Assembly (NCBI GenBank): GCA_036732025.1
Contig: DAINDE010000016.1
Coordinates: forward strand, 1-64,000
Reading direction: 5' to 3'
DNA length: 64,000 bases
DNA from: SSSZ01 sp036732025
GTDB lineage: Bacteria > Pseudomonadota > Gammaproteobacteria > Burkholderiales > Rhodocyclaceae
Of this stretch, positions 1 through 10,800 are shown one piece after another (position 1 is the stretch's first letter; each line of letters opens with the position of its first letter). The notes below the pieces were generated by a model, which was given only the letters and a program-made list of their open reading frames with translations, was not told the origin of the DNA and ran no database searches. Position numbers and translations under genes: made by a program.

Positions 1-2171
1 TCGATGCCGGCGCCGCCGTCGAGGGTGTTGGCGCCGGCGTTGCCGGTGAGGGTGTCGCCATAATCCGATCCGATCACCCCTTCAACGCCATCGAAAGAAT
101 CGGTACCTCCCATGCCATCGGAAGCACTCCCAGACAGCAGATCGACGGTAGCTCCGCTATAGGAATTACCAAAGTTCAGGTAATCGAAACCAAGGCCACC
201 ATGGATAACGTCGTCTCCACCCTGCCCTCGAAAATACTCAACCACCGACAAGTTATCGGTACCGGACAGCGTATCGTTGCCAGCCGTCCCGCCCAATGCT
301 TCGACATTGGAGTAACTGACATGGGCAATGGTCGTACCAGAGCCCCAGGTGACCGAGGTATCGGCCAGACTGACGGTGATCGCCGTCGCATTCAACGAAT
401 TGAAGGCGAGCCAATCAGTTCCTTCACCGCCATCGACCGTATAGCTGGCATTGTTGGACAGAGTCCTTCCACCAACAGCAAACAGCTCATCCGCATCGCT
501 GCCAGTCATGCTATTGACGGTCCCGCTGCCGCCCACCACATGGACCTGCTCTATGGAATGCATCGATACCGTGCTCGCCCCCCAGTGCGCAACTTGCAGT
601 CCGCTGACATCGGCGTTCAAATCTATTGAGACGTTTACGGCACCTGACGTAAAGGCCGCGGCACTCGTGTAACCCTGGAACACGACGCGATCTTCCCCTG
701 TATCGCCCCATATCGTGTTTTCGGCAGTTGCCGTCACTCCTCCACTGGTGAATCCGGCAATGTAGATGCGGTCGTCACCATCGCCACCATGAATTTCGTT
801 GACGCCATCGAAGGCAAAGATGGCATCCCTGCCGCTACTGCCCTGGAAATACTGTTCGCCGTCGGTGCTGGTGGCGACCGTCTGGTCTCCAGTCAGCACC
901 AAGCTGCCATCGGCAAAGACCACATTACCCGGGGTAACCGCCAGCCCGGAGAGCCCGGAAAGGGTGACGGATTTCCCGCCCGCATAATTGAACGTGCCGT
1001 TGGTCCCGTTCGGCTGATAAGACAGTTCTCCCGCTGAGATATTCGGATCGTCGAACCGCAGGACATCTGTCGCCGGATTGAATGTAACCGTCTGCCCGTT
1101 CGCGAGACTGCTGAAGTTGTAGGTCGTTCCAGTGACGAGGCTGATAGTATGGCCAGCGGCACCGAGTCTCGACACCACGCCAGACGCGCCGTTCAACGTG
1201 CTCAGGGTACCCGAGAAAGTGAACTGGCTGGCCGAATAGACCCCATCCAGAGTGATGTTCAAATCCGCCCCGGCGGCACCGTCCATGCCGATATGGAGGA
1301 CAGTCTGGCTGGCGCCGGTTTCCACCTCCACATGCCCGGCCGCGGTGGACGCACCGGTACCGGCGACTATGGCCCCTGTCAGCGATACAACAGGAAGGTT
1401 GTCAATGAGGACAATATTGTCGCCACGGGAAAAGTCGTGAATCGTGACTTGATCGCTCTCGATGGCGAAAATGTCGGCTCCCGCCCCGCCGGTCAGCGTC
1501 GCTTCGCCAGCCCCGGACATGAGCAGGTTGTCGTTCCGATCCCCTACGAGGTCGGCAACACTCACCGCACTTGAACTTCCCTCTACCCCCTCGACATTGA
1601 CGATGGTGCCGGCAGTCCCACCCCAAATGAAAACACCACGGTTGAGGTCAACATTGATGCCCGCACTGACCGAAGCAAAATGCGTGTCAGCAAAAAAACT
1701 GGCGACGTCATAACCGGCACCACCATCGATATGGTCGGCGCTCGGTCCGAAAACGCCAGCCAAGCCAACCACATCGTTACCCGCCCCCAGGTTGACGGTA
1801 TCGGTCTGGCCAAGGCTATAAATCACGTCGGCGTTTGCCGTACCGGTGATGGTATGGCTACCGACGAAATCTCCCGTTCCACTACCGCTGATCAGGTTAT
1901 CCCCGACGACAAACACGCCACCGCTGGCGAACACCACATTCGAGGTCGTTACATCTGTGGGCGAAAGTCCATTGAAGGTGTATGTGGCGACGGCCGTACC
2001 CGCTGGCGCGTAAGTCACAGCCAGTCCCGTCGCTGCGTTGCCCGACCAGATGGGCTCCCACCAGAAATCGGTGGGCAGCCTGGCTGCGTTATCCACGAAG
2101 AGCACATCGACAGACGGATCAAAATTGATCACCTGGCCGTTGGCCAAACTGCTGAGGTTATAAGTTGCCAC
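1..2171 (-). CDS. RTX-type Ca-binding repeat protein, N-terminal 723 residues (runs off the window)
   Basis: The reverse strand is open from a GTG at 2171 to the window edge. An AAGGAG ribosome site at 2178-2183, six bases upstream, decides this GTG start. The protein begins MATYNLSSLANGQ and has no Sec signal peptide, as expected for type I secretion substrates. A module near the start (NLSSLANGQVINFDPSVDVL) recurs about 330 residues later as NFSSLANGQTVTFNPATDVL, so the N-terminal half holds two copies of a roughly 110-residue domain. RTX-like glycine/aspartate repeats (GGDGDDRIY, LTGNAGANTLDGGAG) follow, and one array is still running when the sequence stops. Known of the family: GGxGxDxUx repeats bind Ca2+ after export by a type I system. 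The exporter and C-terminus are not visible. It is divergent from the TPR/glycosyltransferase gene. Confidence 0.85.
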   Translation of the reverse strand, partial: MATYNLSSLANGQVINFDPSVDVLFVDNAARLPTDFWWEPIWSGNAATGLAVTYAPAGTAVATYTFNGLSPTDVTTSNVVFASGGVFVVGDNLISGSGTGDFVGSHTITGTANADVIYSLGQTDTVNLGAGNDVVGLAGVFGPSADHIDGGAGYDVASFFADTHFASVSAGINVDLNRGVFIWGGTAGTIVNVEGVEGSSSAVSVADLVGDRNDNLLMSGAGEATLTGGAGADIFAIESDQVTIHDFSRGDNIVLIDNLPVVSLTGAIVAGTGASTAAGHVEVETGASQTVLHIGMDGAAGADLNITLDGVYSASQFTFSGTLSTLNGASGVVSRLGAAGHTISLVTGTTYNFSSLANGQTVTFNPATDVLRFDDPNISAGELSYQPNGTNGTFNYAGGKSVTLSGLSGLAVTPGNVVFADGSLVLTGDQTVATSTDGEQYFQGSSGRDAIFAFDGVNEIHGGDGDDRIYIAGFTSGGVTATAENTIWGDTGEDRVVFQGYTSAAAFTSGAVNVSIDLNADVSGLQVAHWGASTVSMHSIEQVHVVGGSGTVNSMTGSDADELFAVGGRTLSNNASYTVDGGEGTDWLAFNSLNATAITVSLADTSVTWGSGTTIAHVSYSNVEALGGTAGNDTLSGTDNLSVVEYFRGQGGDDVIHGGLGFDYLNFGNSYSGATVDLLSGSASDGMGGTDSFDGVEGVIGSDYGDTLTGNAGANTLDGGAGI

Positions 2172-2325
2172 TATTAACTCCTTGTTATTTATGGAAACAA
2201 CTCGCAATTTCCGGGGCATTCGTTGCCGCAGCCAGCCATGCCATTCAGAAGCCGTGGCGCAGACGGCATATCATATATTACTAATTGAATATTTACGCGA
2301 CATCACCCTTTGGAAGCCGTTTCGC

Positions 2326-5208
2326 ATGAATCCCCACCCTGATCCGACGCACCATCACGTATCTGGCTCCACTGTTGCCCCAATAGCTGGTGCAGGAAAA
2401 AAAATGGGGGCAACTCCCTCCGAGGACCCGAACGTTCGTTTCCGGCAGGGCCTCGCACATTTCGCAAACGGGAACTTCGACCGAGCGGAAACCGAGTGGC
2501 TCGCGGTACTGGCCAGCCGCTCGCCGGATCTGGCGTGGAACCTGGCGGAAATTGCCCTGCGCCGTAGTGAGTGGCGTAGAGGGTGGGTCTTAGCCGAGGC
2601 GCGTTTCGCCAGGGAGTACAAACCGGTACCTCGTCACCACGGGGATCTTGCTGCCTGGCAAGGCGAGGCCCTGGGTGATACGCCCCTGCTTCTCTGGGGC
2701 GACCAGGGTCTTGCGGAACAACTTCTGTTCGCCCGCTTCATCCCGGATGCACGGGAACATTGTCAGAACGTCACCATTGAAGTCGCCCCCACCCTGGCAC
2801 GACTGTTCGCCCATGCTTTCCCCGGCGCAAGTGTAAGGAGCCTAAACAAAGGCAACTGCCCGCCGGATAGCCGACAGCAGTGCCTGGGCAGCCTGCCGCG
2901 CATCCTTGGCCTGAACAGCGGCGCAAGGCTCGGGGGCCACCTTCCCTACCTGAATATTCCCGAAGAAGCACTGGCGGCCTGGCGTAATCGCCTGGGTGTT
3001 CACCGACTGCCGCGTGTCGGGTTGGCCTGGGCCACCGGGGAAGCGCCCGCCGGCGACGGAGCACACGATAGCGAAATCGGCATGTTCGCTCCGCTAATGG
3101 CCCTGTCGGAACGTTGCGAATTTCACTCCCTCCAGACCGGCCCCCATGCCACCGACCTGGCTGGCAGCTGTTTCCCGGTTGTCGACTGGTCGGGACAGAT
3201 CACCGACATGCTCGACGTCGCCAGCCTGATCGCCCAGATGGATCTGGTCATCGCTATCGATGGCGAGGTAACTCACTTGGCTGGAGCGCTGGGCTGCCAG
3301 GTCTGGTCGCTGATCCCCCGCCGCCATGCCTGGTACTGGGGTGACGGCGCCAATGACACAACCCCGTGGTACTCGTCCGCCAGGCTCTACCGACAAGAAC
3401 AACCAGGCCAGTGGGCGCAGCCGCTTTCGGCAATCGCTCATTCCCTGGGGGCTGCGTTGCCCGCGCCGCTCCCAGAAATGCAGGAATACGGGAGCGCGGC
3501 CGCCGAGAGCGGCGAGGAAGACTGTCTACGGGTGTTACAGCGGGCACCGCTCAATCGCAGCGCTTTGGTGCGCTTGGCCAGCCTTGCCTCGCGGAGTCCC
3601 AATCCACGGCGCCTGCTACCGTTTCTCCACCGCGGCAGGAGCTTGCCCGAGCCGGCCCTGGCGCTGTCGCGGCTACTGGTCCGGATAGACAAGAAAAAGG
3701 CGGCCCTAGCCATCCTCCGCCCCCTGACAGTTCACCAGGGGAAATCCGCTTACGCGTGGCTACTGAGGAGCGACCTGGCCCGTCAGCTGCATCTGGCCGG
3801 GGAAGCCGTCGCCTGCGCCCGCGAGGCTATCGCCCTGTGTGAAGATGACCCCGATGCGTGGCTGCACCTCGCCAACGCATTTCACGAAGCCCGGCAGGCG
3901 ACCGATGCGCTGGCGGCGATCCGGCGGGCCGCGTCGCTTGCCCCTGATTCTCCGGGCATTCTCAACAATCTCGGCGTCCTGCTCAAGGAACAGGGAAATC
4001 TTGACCAGGCGATCGATGCCTACCGGCGCGCACGTGAAGTCTCTCCTGGCCACCTGGCCGCCACCACGAACCTGGGCAGCGCCTTGCGCGAAAAAGGCTG
4101 CTTCGAGGAAGCGCTGTCCTGCTACCGCGAAGCCCTGAATCAGGAAAGTGGCAATCCCGACACCTGGTTCGGCCTGGGTAACACGCTCAAGGAAATGGGA
4201 AAGACCGGAGAAGCGATTGTCGCATTCCGCCAGGCTCTGGCAATCAACCCGGATCACGTCGACGTACGGGTCAACCTGTCACTGCTCCTCTTGCTGTCCG
4301 GAGAATTCGCAGAAGGCTGGGACATGTACGAACAACGATTCCACCGGCCCAAAAACCCGGTCCAGCTCCGGCGCTTTCCGCAACCCTGGTGGACGGGGGA
4401 CGCACTGAACGGAAAGCGTCTCTTGGTATGGGGTGAACAGGGCGCCGGCGACAAGATCATGACATATCGGCTACTACCGGAAATCCTGGCCGCCGGAGGG
4501 CAAGTCACGGTGGAAACCGATACCCGGCTGATGCGCCTAATGGAACACAACTTCCCGACCGTCAGCTGGGTTACCGAGACCACCCCGCCCAACCCGGCAA
4601 CGCAGAAAGCTGCCCTGCAAACCCCCCTCCTCTCCCTGGGCCGCATTCTTCGGCGGGATGCGGCGAGCTTTGGTGACGGCAGTGCTTACCTTCAGGCTCC
4701 CCCACAACTGGTCACGACATGGCGCAAACGCCTTGCCCACCTGAACGGCCGGAAGATTGGACTGGTCTGGGCCGGCAGCCCCACCCACAACAACGATGCC
4801 CGCCGCTCCCTGCGGCTGGAGCAACTCTTGCCACTTTTCGCCGTTCCGCACACCACCTTTGTCAGCCTGCAGATCGGCAGTGAGAGTGGGCAGATCGCCC
4901 CTTCCGGGCTGCCCGTCCACGACTTCACCGCAGCCATCGAGGACTATGCCGACACGGCTGGGCTAATCTCCGGTCTCGATCTCGTCATCGCCGTGGATAC
5001 CTCGGTAGCCCACCTCGCCGCCGCCCTGGGAGTGCCAACCTGGATACTCATTCCCTTCCACCCCGACTGGCGCTGGCTGGAATGCATACCGTGCGCCTCC
5101 CCCTGGTATGCGGCCGCCCGCCTGTTCCGGCAACCGGCCTGGAATGACTGGGCGAGCGTTATTGCCACCCTCACCGAGGAGTTGCGCCGGGACGCCAATC
5201 CGAAATAA
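2326..5208 (+). CDS. TPR protein with two glycosyltransferase family 9-like domains
   Basis: 960 residues if the ATG at 2326 is used; ATG 2404 is a possible alternative start. Residues about 475-675 carry tandem TPR units (for example ILNNLGVLLKEQGNLDQAIDAYRRA). The C-terminal 690-955 region is heptosyltransferase/GT9-like: LLVWGEQGAGDKI, KIGLVWAGSP and DLVIAVDTSVAHLAAALG, then SPWYAAARLFRQ. Residues about 115-375 hold a second, diverged copy of the same domain: LLLWGDQGLAEQL, VGLAWATGE, DLVIAIDGEVTHLAGALG and TPWYSSARLYRQ. TPR-GT9 proteins of this kind are common in proteobacteria and their acceptors are mostly unknown. Lying between two RTX genes, it might glycosylate or help process an RTX protein; this is inference. 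No signal peptide, so it is probably cytoplasmic. Confidence 0.8.
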   Translation: MNPHPDPTHHHVSGSTVAPIAGAGKKMGATPSEDPNVRFRQGLAHFANGNFDRAETEWLAVLASRSPDLAWNLAEIALRRSEWRRGWVLAEARFAREYKPVPRHHGDLAAWQGEALGDTPLLLWGDQGLAEQLLFARFIPDAREHCQNVTIEVAPTLARLFAHAFPGASVRSLNKGNCPPDSRQQCLGSLPRILGLNSGARLGGHLPYLNIPEEALAAWRNRLGVHRLPRVGLAWATGEAPAGDGAHDSEIGMFAPLMALSERCEFHSLQTGPHATDLAGSCFPVVDWSGQITDMLDVASLIAQMDLVIAIDGEVTHLAGALGCQVWSLIPRRHAWYWGDGANDTTPWYSSARLYRQEQPGQWAQPLSAIAHSLGAALPAPLPEMQEYGSAAAESGEEDCLRVLQRAPLNRSALVRLASLASRSPNPRRLLPFLHRGRSLPEPALALSRLLVRIDKKKAALAILRPLTVHQGKSAYAWLLRSDLARQLHLAGEAVACAREAIALCEDDPDAWLHLANAFHEARQATDALAAIRRAASLAPDSPGILNNLGVLLKEQGNLDQAIDAYRRAREVSPGHLAATTNLGSALREKGCFEEALSCYREALNQESGNPDTWFGLGNTLKEMGKTGEAIVAFRQALAINPDHVDVRVNLSLLLLLSGEFAEGWDMYEQRFHRPKNPVQLRRFPQPWWTGDALNGKRLLVWGEQGAGDKIMTYRLLPEILAAGGQVTVETDTRLMRLMEHNFPTVSWVTETTPPNPATQKAALQTPLLSLGRILRRDAASFGDGSAYLQAPPQLVTTWRKRLAHLNGRKIGLVWAGSPTHNNDARRSLRLEQLLPLFAVPHTTFVSLQIGSESGQIAPSGLPVHDFTAAIEDYADTAGLISGLDLVIAVDTSVAHLAAALGVPTWILIPFHPDWRWLECIPCASPWYAAARLFRQPAWNDWASVIATLTEELRRDANPK

Positions 5209-5308
5209 CGCCAATAATTCACTGAGTGCTTAAAAAAGAACGGAATCATCGGTGCCGCTCCCATAGAATTAATATTCCCGTCATATAGTCATCTGCACAG
5301 GAGGCATC

Positions 5309-7834
5309 ATGGGCACGATTTTCGGCACGAAGAACAACAACCTCCTCTACGGCACCACAGGCGACGATCTCTTTGCCGGCCTGGGCGGCGACGACACCCT
5401 CGTCGGCTACGACGGCACCGACTCCGCCTGGTATTCCGGCCTCATCCAGGAATACACGATCGGCACGTCAGGCGGTTATCTCACGCTTCGGGACAGGGTC
5501 GCCGCCAACGGCGACGATGGCAACGACCGCCTGTCTGGCATCGACCAACTCGCCTTTTCGAATGGGACTCTTCAAGTTGGCGGCGGCGAGTTCCTGGTCA
5601 ACACGACAACTGCCAGCGAACAGTCGCTTTCCTCCGTCACGGCCCTGAGCGACGGCGGATTCCTGGCCACCTGGCGCTCCCTGGGCCAGGACGGCAGCAG
5701 CTACGGAATTTATGGCCAGCGCTACGATGCCAACGGTCTGACCAAGGGAGCCGAGTTCCGCATCAACACCTATACCTCTTCTGCCCAGACGGCGCCCGCC
5801 GCCGGGGCATTGCCGGATGGCGGATTCGTCGTGGTGTGGCAGTCGTCCGGCCAGGATGGTGCCAGCTACGGCGTCTATGGCCAACGGTACGATGCCGTCG
5901 GCAATACTGTCGGCAGCGAGTTCCAGGTCAACACCTATACCACGGACTTCCAGACCTCTCCCTCCATAACGCCCATGACGGGGGGCGGCTTCGTCGTCAC
6001 CTGGGAATCCAATGGCCAGGACGGAGCAGGCTCCGGCATATACGGCCAGACATACGATGCCGACGGCGACGCCTCGGGTAGCGAATTCCAGGTCAACACC
6101 TATACCACCAGCGATCAATGGGCGTCATCTGTTGCTGCCCTGGCGGACGGAGGATTCGTCGTAACCTGGCAATCGAACGGCCAGGATGGCGGCGGCTACG
6201 GAATCTATGGCCAACGCTACAGCGCCAACGGCATCCCCCTGGGAAACGAATTCGCGATCAACACAACCACCGCCAATGACCAGTCGTTCCCGGTGGTTGC
6301 CGCCCTGAGCGATGGCGGGTTTGTCGTCGTCTGGGAATCCACCGCCCAGGATGGCAGCGGAATCGGTATCTACGGGCGGCAATACGAGGTTGACGGCAGC
6401 GCGGGCAGTGAATTCCGGATCAATACCTATACCCCGGATGACCAGTACGCCCCGGCCATCGCCACCCTTTCAGACGGCGGTTATATCGTCGTATGGCAAT
6501 CCTACGGGCAAGATGGCGACCTCTACGGAATCTACGGCCAGCGCTACACTGCCACTGGCCAGGCGGCTGGTGGCGAAATCAGGGTCAGCACCTACGCCAC
6601 CAGCCACCAGATCAACGCCTCGGTGACTGGGCTAGCCGATGGCGGGTTCATCGTCACCTGGGAGTCCTTTGGTCAGGACGGAAGCGGATTCGGTGTTTAC
6701 GCCCAGCGCTATGACGCTGCCGGCAATACTGCCGGCCTCAAGGTTAGCGGCACCGCTAACGCCGATGTTCTCACCATCGGTGACCAGACCCTCCTGACCG
6801 TCGACGGCGCCGGCGGCAACGACACCATTACCGGCGGCAACGGCAACGACATCCTGCTGGGCGGACTGGGTGCCGACAAGCTTACCGGGGGAGCCGGAGA
6901 CGATCACCTCGACGGAGGCGCCGGAGCCGACGCTCTTACCGGCGGTAACGGCAGTGATACCTACGTCGTGGATAACGTTGGCGATGTCGTCAGCGAAACA
7001 GGCACCACCGGCAGCGACACGGTGGAAGCCTCGATCAGCTACGTGCTTGGCGCCACCCTCGAAAACCTGACCCTGACAGGTAACGGCAACATCAACGGGA
7101 CAGGCAATGCCAACGGCAACCTCCTGCAGGGCAACAGCGGCAACAACGTTCTCGACGGCAAGGCCGGCGGCGACCTCATGGCGGGCGGCGCCGGCAACGA
7201 CACCTACACGGTAGACAGCCTTTTCGACCTGGTGAGCGAAAGCGCCGACCAGGGCACCGATAAGGTGAACGCCGCCGTCAGCTACACGCTCGGCGACAAC
7301 GTCGAAAATCTCACGCTCACCGGCACCACGGCGATCAACGGCACCGGCAACGCCCTGGCCAACATCATCGAGGGCAATACCGCCGCCAACACGCTGACGG
7401 GTGGAGACGGCGCTGATACGCTGCGCGGCCTCGCCGGCAACGATTCGCTGTCCGGCGGTAACGGCGATGACTACCTGGTGGGTGGTGCCGGCAACGACAC
7501 GCTCACCGGTGGCGCCGGCGGCGACACCTTCCGATTCGACCTGGCGCCATCGGCTGCCAACCTGGATCACATCACCGACTTCGCCACCGGCAGCGACGAG
7601 ATATTCCTGGCCCTGAGCGTCTTCACTCAACTGGGTGGTGCTGGCGCCCTGAACCCGGCTGATTTCGCCACCGGCACCAGTTTCGTGAACACGGACACCC
7701 ACCACGTGCTCTACAACACCAGTACCGGCGGGCTTTATTACAACGCCGACGGGGCTGGCGCCGCCGCCCCCGTCCTCGTCGCCCTCCTTGACGGAGCACC
7801 CACCGTGGCCAGCACGGACTTCACGCTCGGCTGA
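5309..7834 (+). CDS. RTX-type secreted protein with seven tandem 55-residue repeats
   Basis: 841 residues, with a strong AGGAGG ribosome site at 5299-5304. It opens directly with an RTX-like motif (NLLYGTTGDDLFAGLGGDDTL) and has no Sec signal. Residues 92-475 are seven near-identical units of 54-55 residues with the core DGGFVVTWxSxGQDGxxYGIYGQRYDAxG. Two RTX nonapeptide arrays follow (about 500-560 and 695-745), separated by two units containing DTYxVDxxxDxVSE and LENLTLTG. The last 90 residues (HITDFATGSDEIFLAL onward) resemble the C-terminal cap and secretion signal of type I substrates. The product is probably a large extracellular Ca-binding protein. Its activity is unknown, and no enzyme domain is visible. 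No type I transporter lies in this window. Confidence 0.85.
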   Translation: MGTIFGTKNNNLLYGTTGDDLFAGLGGDDTLVGYDGTDSAWYSGLIQEYTIGTSGGYLTLRDRVAANGDDGNDRLSGIDQLAFSNGTLQVGGGEFLVNTTTASEQSLSSVTALSDGGFLATWRSLGQDGSSYGIYGQRYDANGLTKGAEFRINTYTSSAQTAPAAGALPDGGFVVVWQSSGQDGASYGVYGQRYDAVGNTVGSEFQVNTYTTDFQTSPSITPMTGGGFVVTWESNGQDGAGSGIYGQTYDADGDASGSEFQVNTYTTSDQWASSVAALADGGFVVTWQSNGQDGGGYGIYGQRYSANGIPLGNEFAINTTTANDQSFPVVAALSDGGFVVVWESTAQDGSGIGIYGRQYEVDGSAGSEFRINTYTPDDQYAPAIATLSDGGYIVVWQSYGQDGDLYGIYGQRYTATGQAAGGEIRVSTYATSHQINASVTGLADGGFIVTWESFGQDGSGFGVYAQRYDAAGNTAGLKVSGTANADVLTIGDQTLLTVDGAGGNDTITGGNGNDILLGGLGADKLTGGAGDDHLDGGAGADALTGGNGSDTYVVDNVGDVVSETGTTGSDTVEASISYVLGATLENLTLTGNGNINGTGNANGNLLQGNSGNNVLDGKAGGDLMAGGAGNDTYTVDSLFDLVSESADQGTDKVNAAVSYTLGDNVENLTLTGTTAINGTGNALANIIEGNTAANTLTGGDGADTLRGLAGNDSLSGGNGDDYLVGGAGNDTLTGGAGGDTFRFDLAPSAANLDHITDFATGSDEIFLALSVFTQLGGAGALNPADFATGTSFVNTDTHHVLYNTSTGGLYYNADGAGAAAPVLVALLDGAPTVASTDFTLG
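5582..6733 (+). repeat. seven tandem ~165-bp coding repeats
   Basis: Each unit encodes 54-55 residues that begin GxEFxxNTYT and end YGQRYDAxG. Unit five is one codon shorter. The protein core is highly conserved while the units drift at the DNA level, which suggests an old expansion kept under selection rather than a recent slippage array. Confidence 0.9.
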
Positions 7835-7861
7835 CCCGCCCCCGGTTGCGGCCGGGGGGTC
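7833..7861. terminator. possible hairpin between convergent genes
   Basis: A GC-rich imperfect stem (GCCCCCGG paired with CCGGGGG around a TTGCGG loop) fills the 25-bp gap between the convergent RTX and icmF genes. No T-tract follows on either strand, so it is at best a weak terminator. Confidence 0.3.
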
Positions 7862-10800
7862 ACATGCTGCGCCGGTACTGCCCCCCCACCTCGTACAGGG
7901 CGCCGGTGATCTGGCCCAGGGAGCAGCAACGCACGGCGTCCATCAGCACGGCGAAGACGTTGCCGTTGTCGATGACCACGTGCCGGAGCCGGGCCAGCAT
8001 GGCCGGCGCCTCGCCGGCGTGGCGCGTGTGGAAATCCCGCAGGCGCTTGATCTGGGACTGCTTTTCCTCATCCGTCGAGCGGGCCAGCTCGATTTCCAGC
8101 TGGGCGGCGCCCTTGGGATTGAGGAAGGTGTTGACGCCGATGATGGGGTAGGACCCGTCGTGCTTCCGGTGCTCGTAGTAGAGGGATTCTTCCTGTATCT
8201 TGCTGCGCTGGTAGCCCGTTTCCATGGCGCCGAGGACGCCGCCGCGGCTGGCGATGGCTTCGAATTCCTGGAGCACGGCCTCCTCCACCAGGTCGGTGAG
8301 TTCGTCGATGACGAAGGCGCCCTGGTTAGGGTTCTCGTTCTTGGCGACGCCCCACTCGCGGTTGATGATGAGCTGGATGGCCATGGCCCGGCGCACCGAT
8401 TCGTCGGTGGGGGTGGTGACGGCCTCGTCGTAGGCGTTGGTGTGCAGGCTGTTGCAGTTGTCGTAGATGGCGATCAGCGCCTGCAGGGTGGTGCGGATGT
8501 CGTTGAAGTCCATTTCCTGGGCATGGAGCGAACGACCGGAAGTCTGGATGTGGTACTTGAGCTTCTGGCTGCGTTCGTTGGCGCCGTACTTGTTCTTCAT
8601 CGCCACTGCCCAGATGCGCCGTGCCACGCGGCCGATGACCGAGTATTCCGGGTCCATGCCGTTGCTGAAGAAGAAGGAGAGGTTGGGAGCAAAGTCGTCG
8701 ATGTGCATGCCGCGGGCGAGGTAGCTTTCGACGTAGGTGAAGCCGTTGGCCAGGGTGAAGGCGAGCTGGCTGATGGGGTTCGCCCCGGCCTCGGCGATGT
8801 GGTAGCCGGAGATGGAGACCGAGTAGAAGTTCTGTACCTGGTTGTGCACGAAGAATTCCTGGATGTCGCCCATCATCTTCAGCGCGAACTCGGTGCTGAA
8901 GATGCAGGTGTTCTGGCCCTGGTCCTCCTTGAGGATGTCGGCTTGGACGGTGCCGCGCACGGTCTTGAGGGTCCATTCGCGGATCTTCTCGGCCTCGTCC
9001 TCGGTGGGGTCGCGGCCGTTGTCGGCCTTGAATTTGGCCAGCTGCTGGTCGATGGCGGTATTGAAGAACATGGCCAGGATGATCGGCGCCGGACCGTTGA
9101 TGGTCATGGACACCGACGTGGCCGGGTTCACCAGGTCGAAGCCGTCGTAGAGCACCTTCATGTCGTCCAGCGTGGCGATGGAGACGCCGGAATTGCCGAT
9201 CTTGCCGTAGATGTCCGGCCGTTCGTCCGGATCGCAGCCGTAGAGGGTGACCGAGTCGAAGGCGGTGGACAGGCGCTTTGCCGGCATGCCCTCGGAAACC
9301 TTCTTGAAGCGGCGGTTGGTGCGGAAGGCGTCGCCCTCGCCGGCGAACATGCGGGTGGGATCCTCGTTCTCGCGCTTGAAGGCGAAGACGCCGGCAGTGT
9401 AGGGGAAGGAGCCCGGCACGTTCTCGCGCATGAGGAAGCGCAGGATTTCGCCGTCGTCGGTGTATCTGGGCAGGATGACCTTGCGGATACGGGTGCCGGA
9501 AAGGGATTCGCTGGTCAGGCGGGTACGGATTTCCTTGTCGCGGATCTTCACCACATACTCGTCGCCGGCATAGGCTTTGACCGTTTCCGGCCACATTTCC
9601 AGCAGCCTTCTTGCCTTCGGGTCCATTTCGCCGTCCTTGCCGGCGATCAGTTCGTCGAACCCCCCGGCATCCTTGCCGCAGCCCAGGAATAGTCCCCTGG
9701 CGATGCGCAGGGCCTGGCGTTCCCGGGCCAGGCCCACCTGCTTGTCGGTGTGGGCATGGTAGCCGCGCACGGTCTCGGCGATCTCCGCCAGGTAACGGAC
9801 GCGGGCGGTGGGGACGATGGCGCGGGAGCCCGAGGACTGCTTGACCGCGACCCCGGGCAGGGCGCCAGCTTCCAGCCGGAGGCCGAGTTCGGCCAGCCTG
9901 GGGACGATGGCCTGGTAGAGGGCAGTGACACCATCGTCGTTGAAGCGGGCGGCCTGGGTGCCGAACACCGGCATGTCGTCGGCGGGTGTGGTAAACAGCT
10001 CGCGGTTGCGCTGGACCTGCTTCCTCACATCGCGCAGGGCATCCTCGGCGCCCTTGCGGTCGAACTTGTTGATGGCCACGAAATCGGCGAAGTCGAGCAT
10101 GTCGATCTTCTCCAGTTGCGTCGCGGCGCCGAACTCGGGGGTCATGACGTAGAGGGAGACATCCACGTAGGGCACGATGGCAATGTCGCCCTGGCCGATG
10201 CCGGAAGTTTCGACGACCACCAGATCGAAGCCGGCCACCTTGCAGGCGGCGATGACCTCGGGCAGGGCGGCGGATATCTCGCTGCCGGTGTCGCGGGTGG
10301 CCAGGGAGCGCATATAGATGTTCCCGTGGTCGATGGCGTTCATGCGGATGCGGTCCCCGAGGAGCGCCCCGCCGGTGCGCTTGCGGGAGGGGTCGATGGA
10401 GACGATCGCGATCTGCAGGCGGTCGCCCTGGTCGAGGCGGAAGCGGCGCACCAACTCGTCGGTCAGCGACGATTTGCCGGCACCGCCGGTGCCGGTGACG
10501 CCCAGGGTCGGCGTGGTCAGCGCAGCGGCGGCTTCGAGGAGGGATGCCTTGAGCTGGGGCGCCACCCCATTCTCCAGGGCGGTGATGACCCGGGCCAGCA
10601 GGCGGCGGTCCCCGGCCTGCAGGCGGGCGAGGACGTCACCCTCGGGCAACCGGGCGGCAAGGTCGACATCGCAGGCCGCCACCAATTCGTTGACCATGCC
10701 CTGCAGGCCCAGCCTGGCGCCGTCTTCCGGGGAGTAGAGTCGGGTCACGCCGTATTCGTGCAGTTCCTTGATCTCCGTCGGCACGATGACCCCGCCGCCG

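Noticed and set aside
5582..6733. CRISPR or satellite array
   Set aside because: The repeats are coding, in frame and about 165 bp with diverged DNA and conserved protein.
7788..9692. 634-residue frame antisense to icmF
   Set aside because: Composition mirrors the strongly biased icmF codons. It overlaps the RTX 3' end and has no domain or ribosome site of its own.
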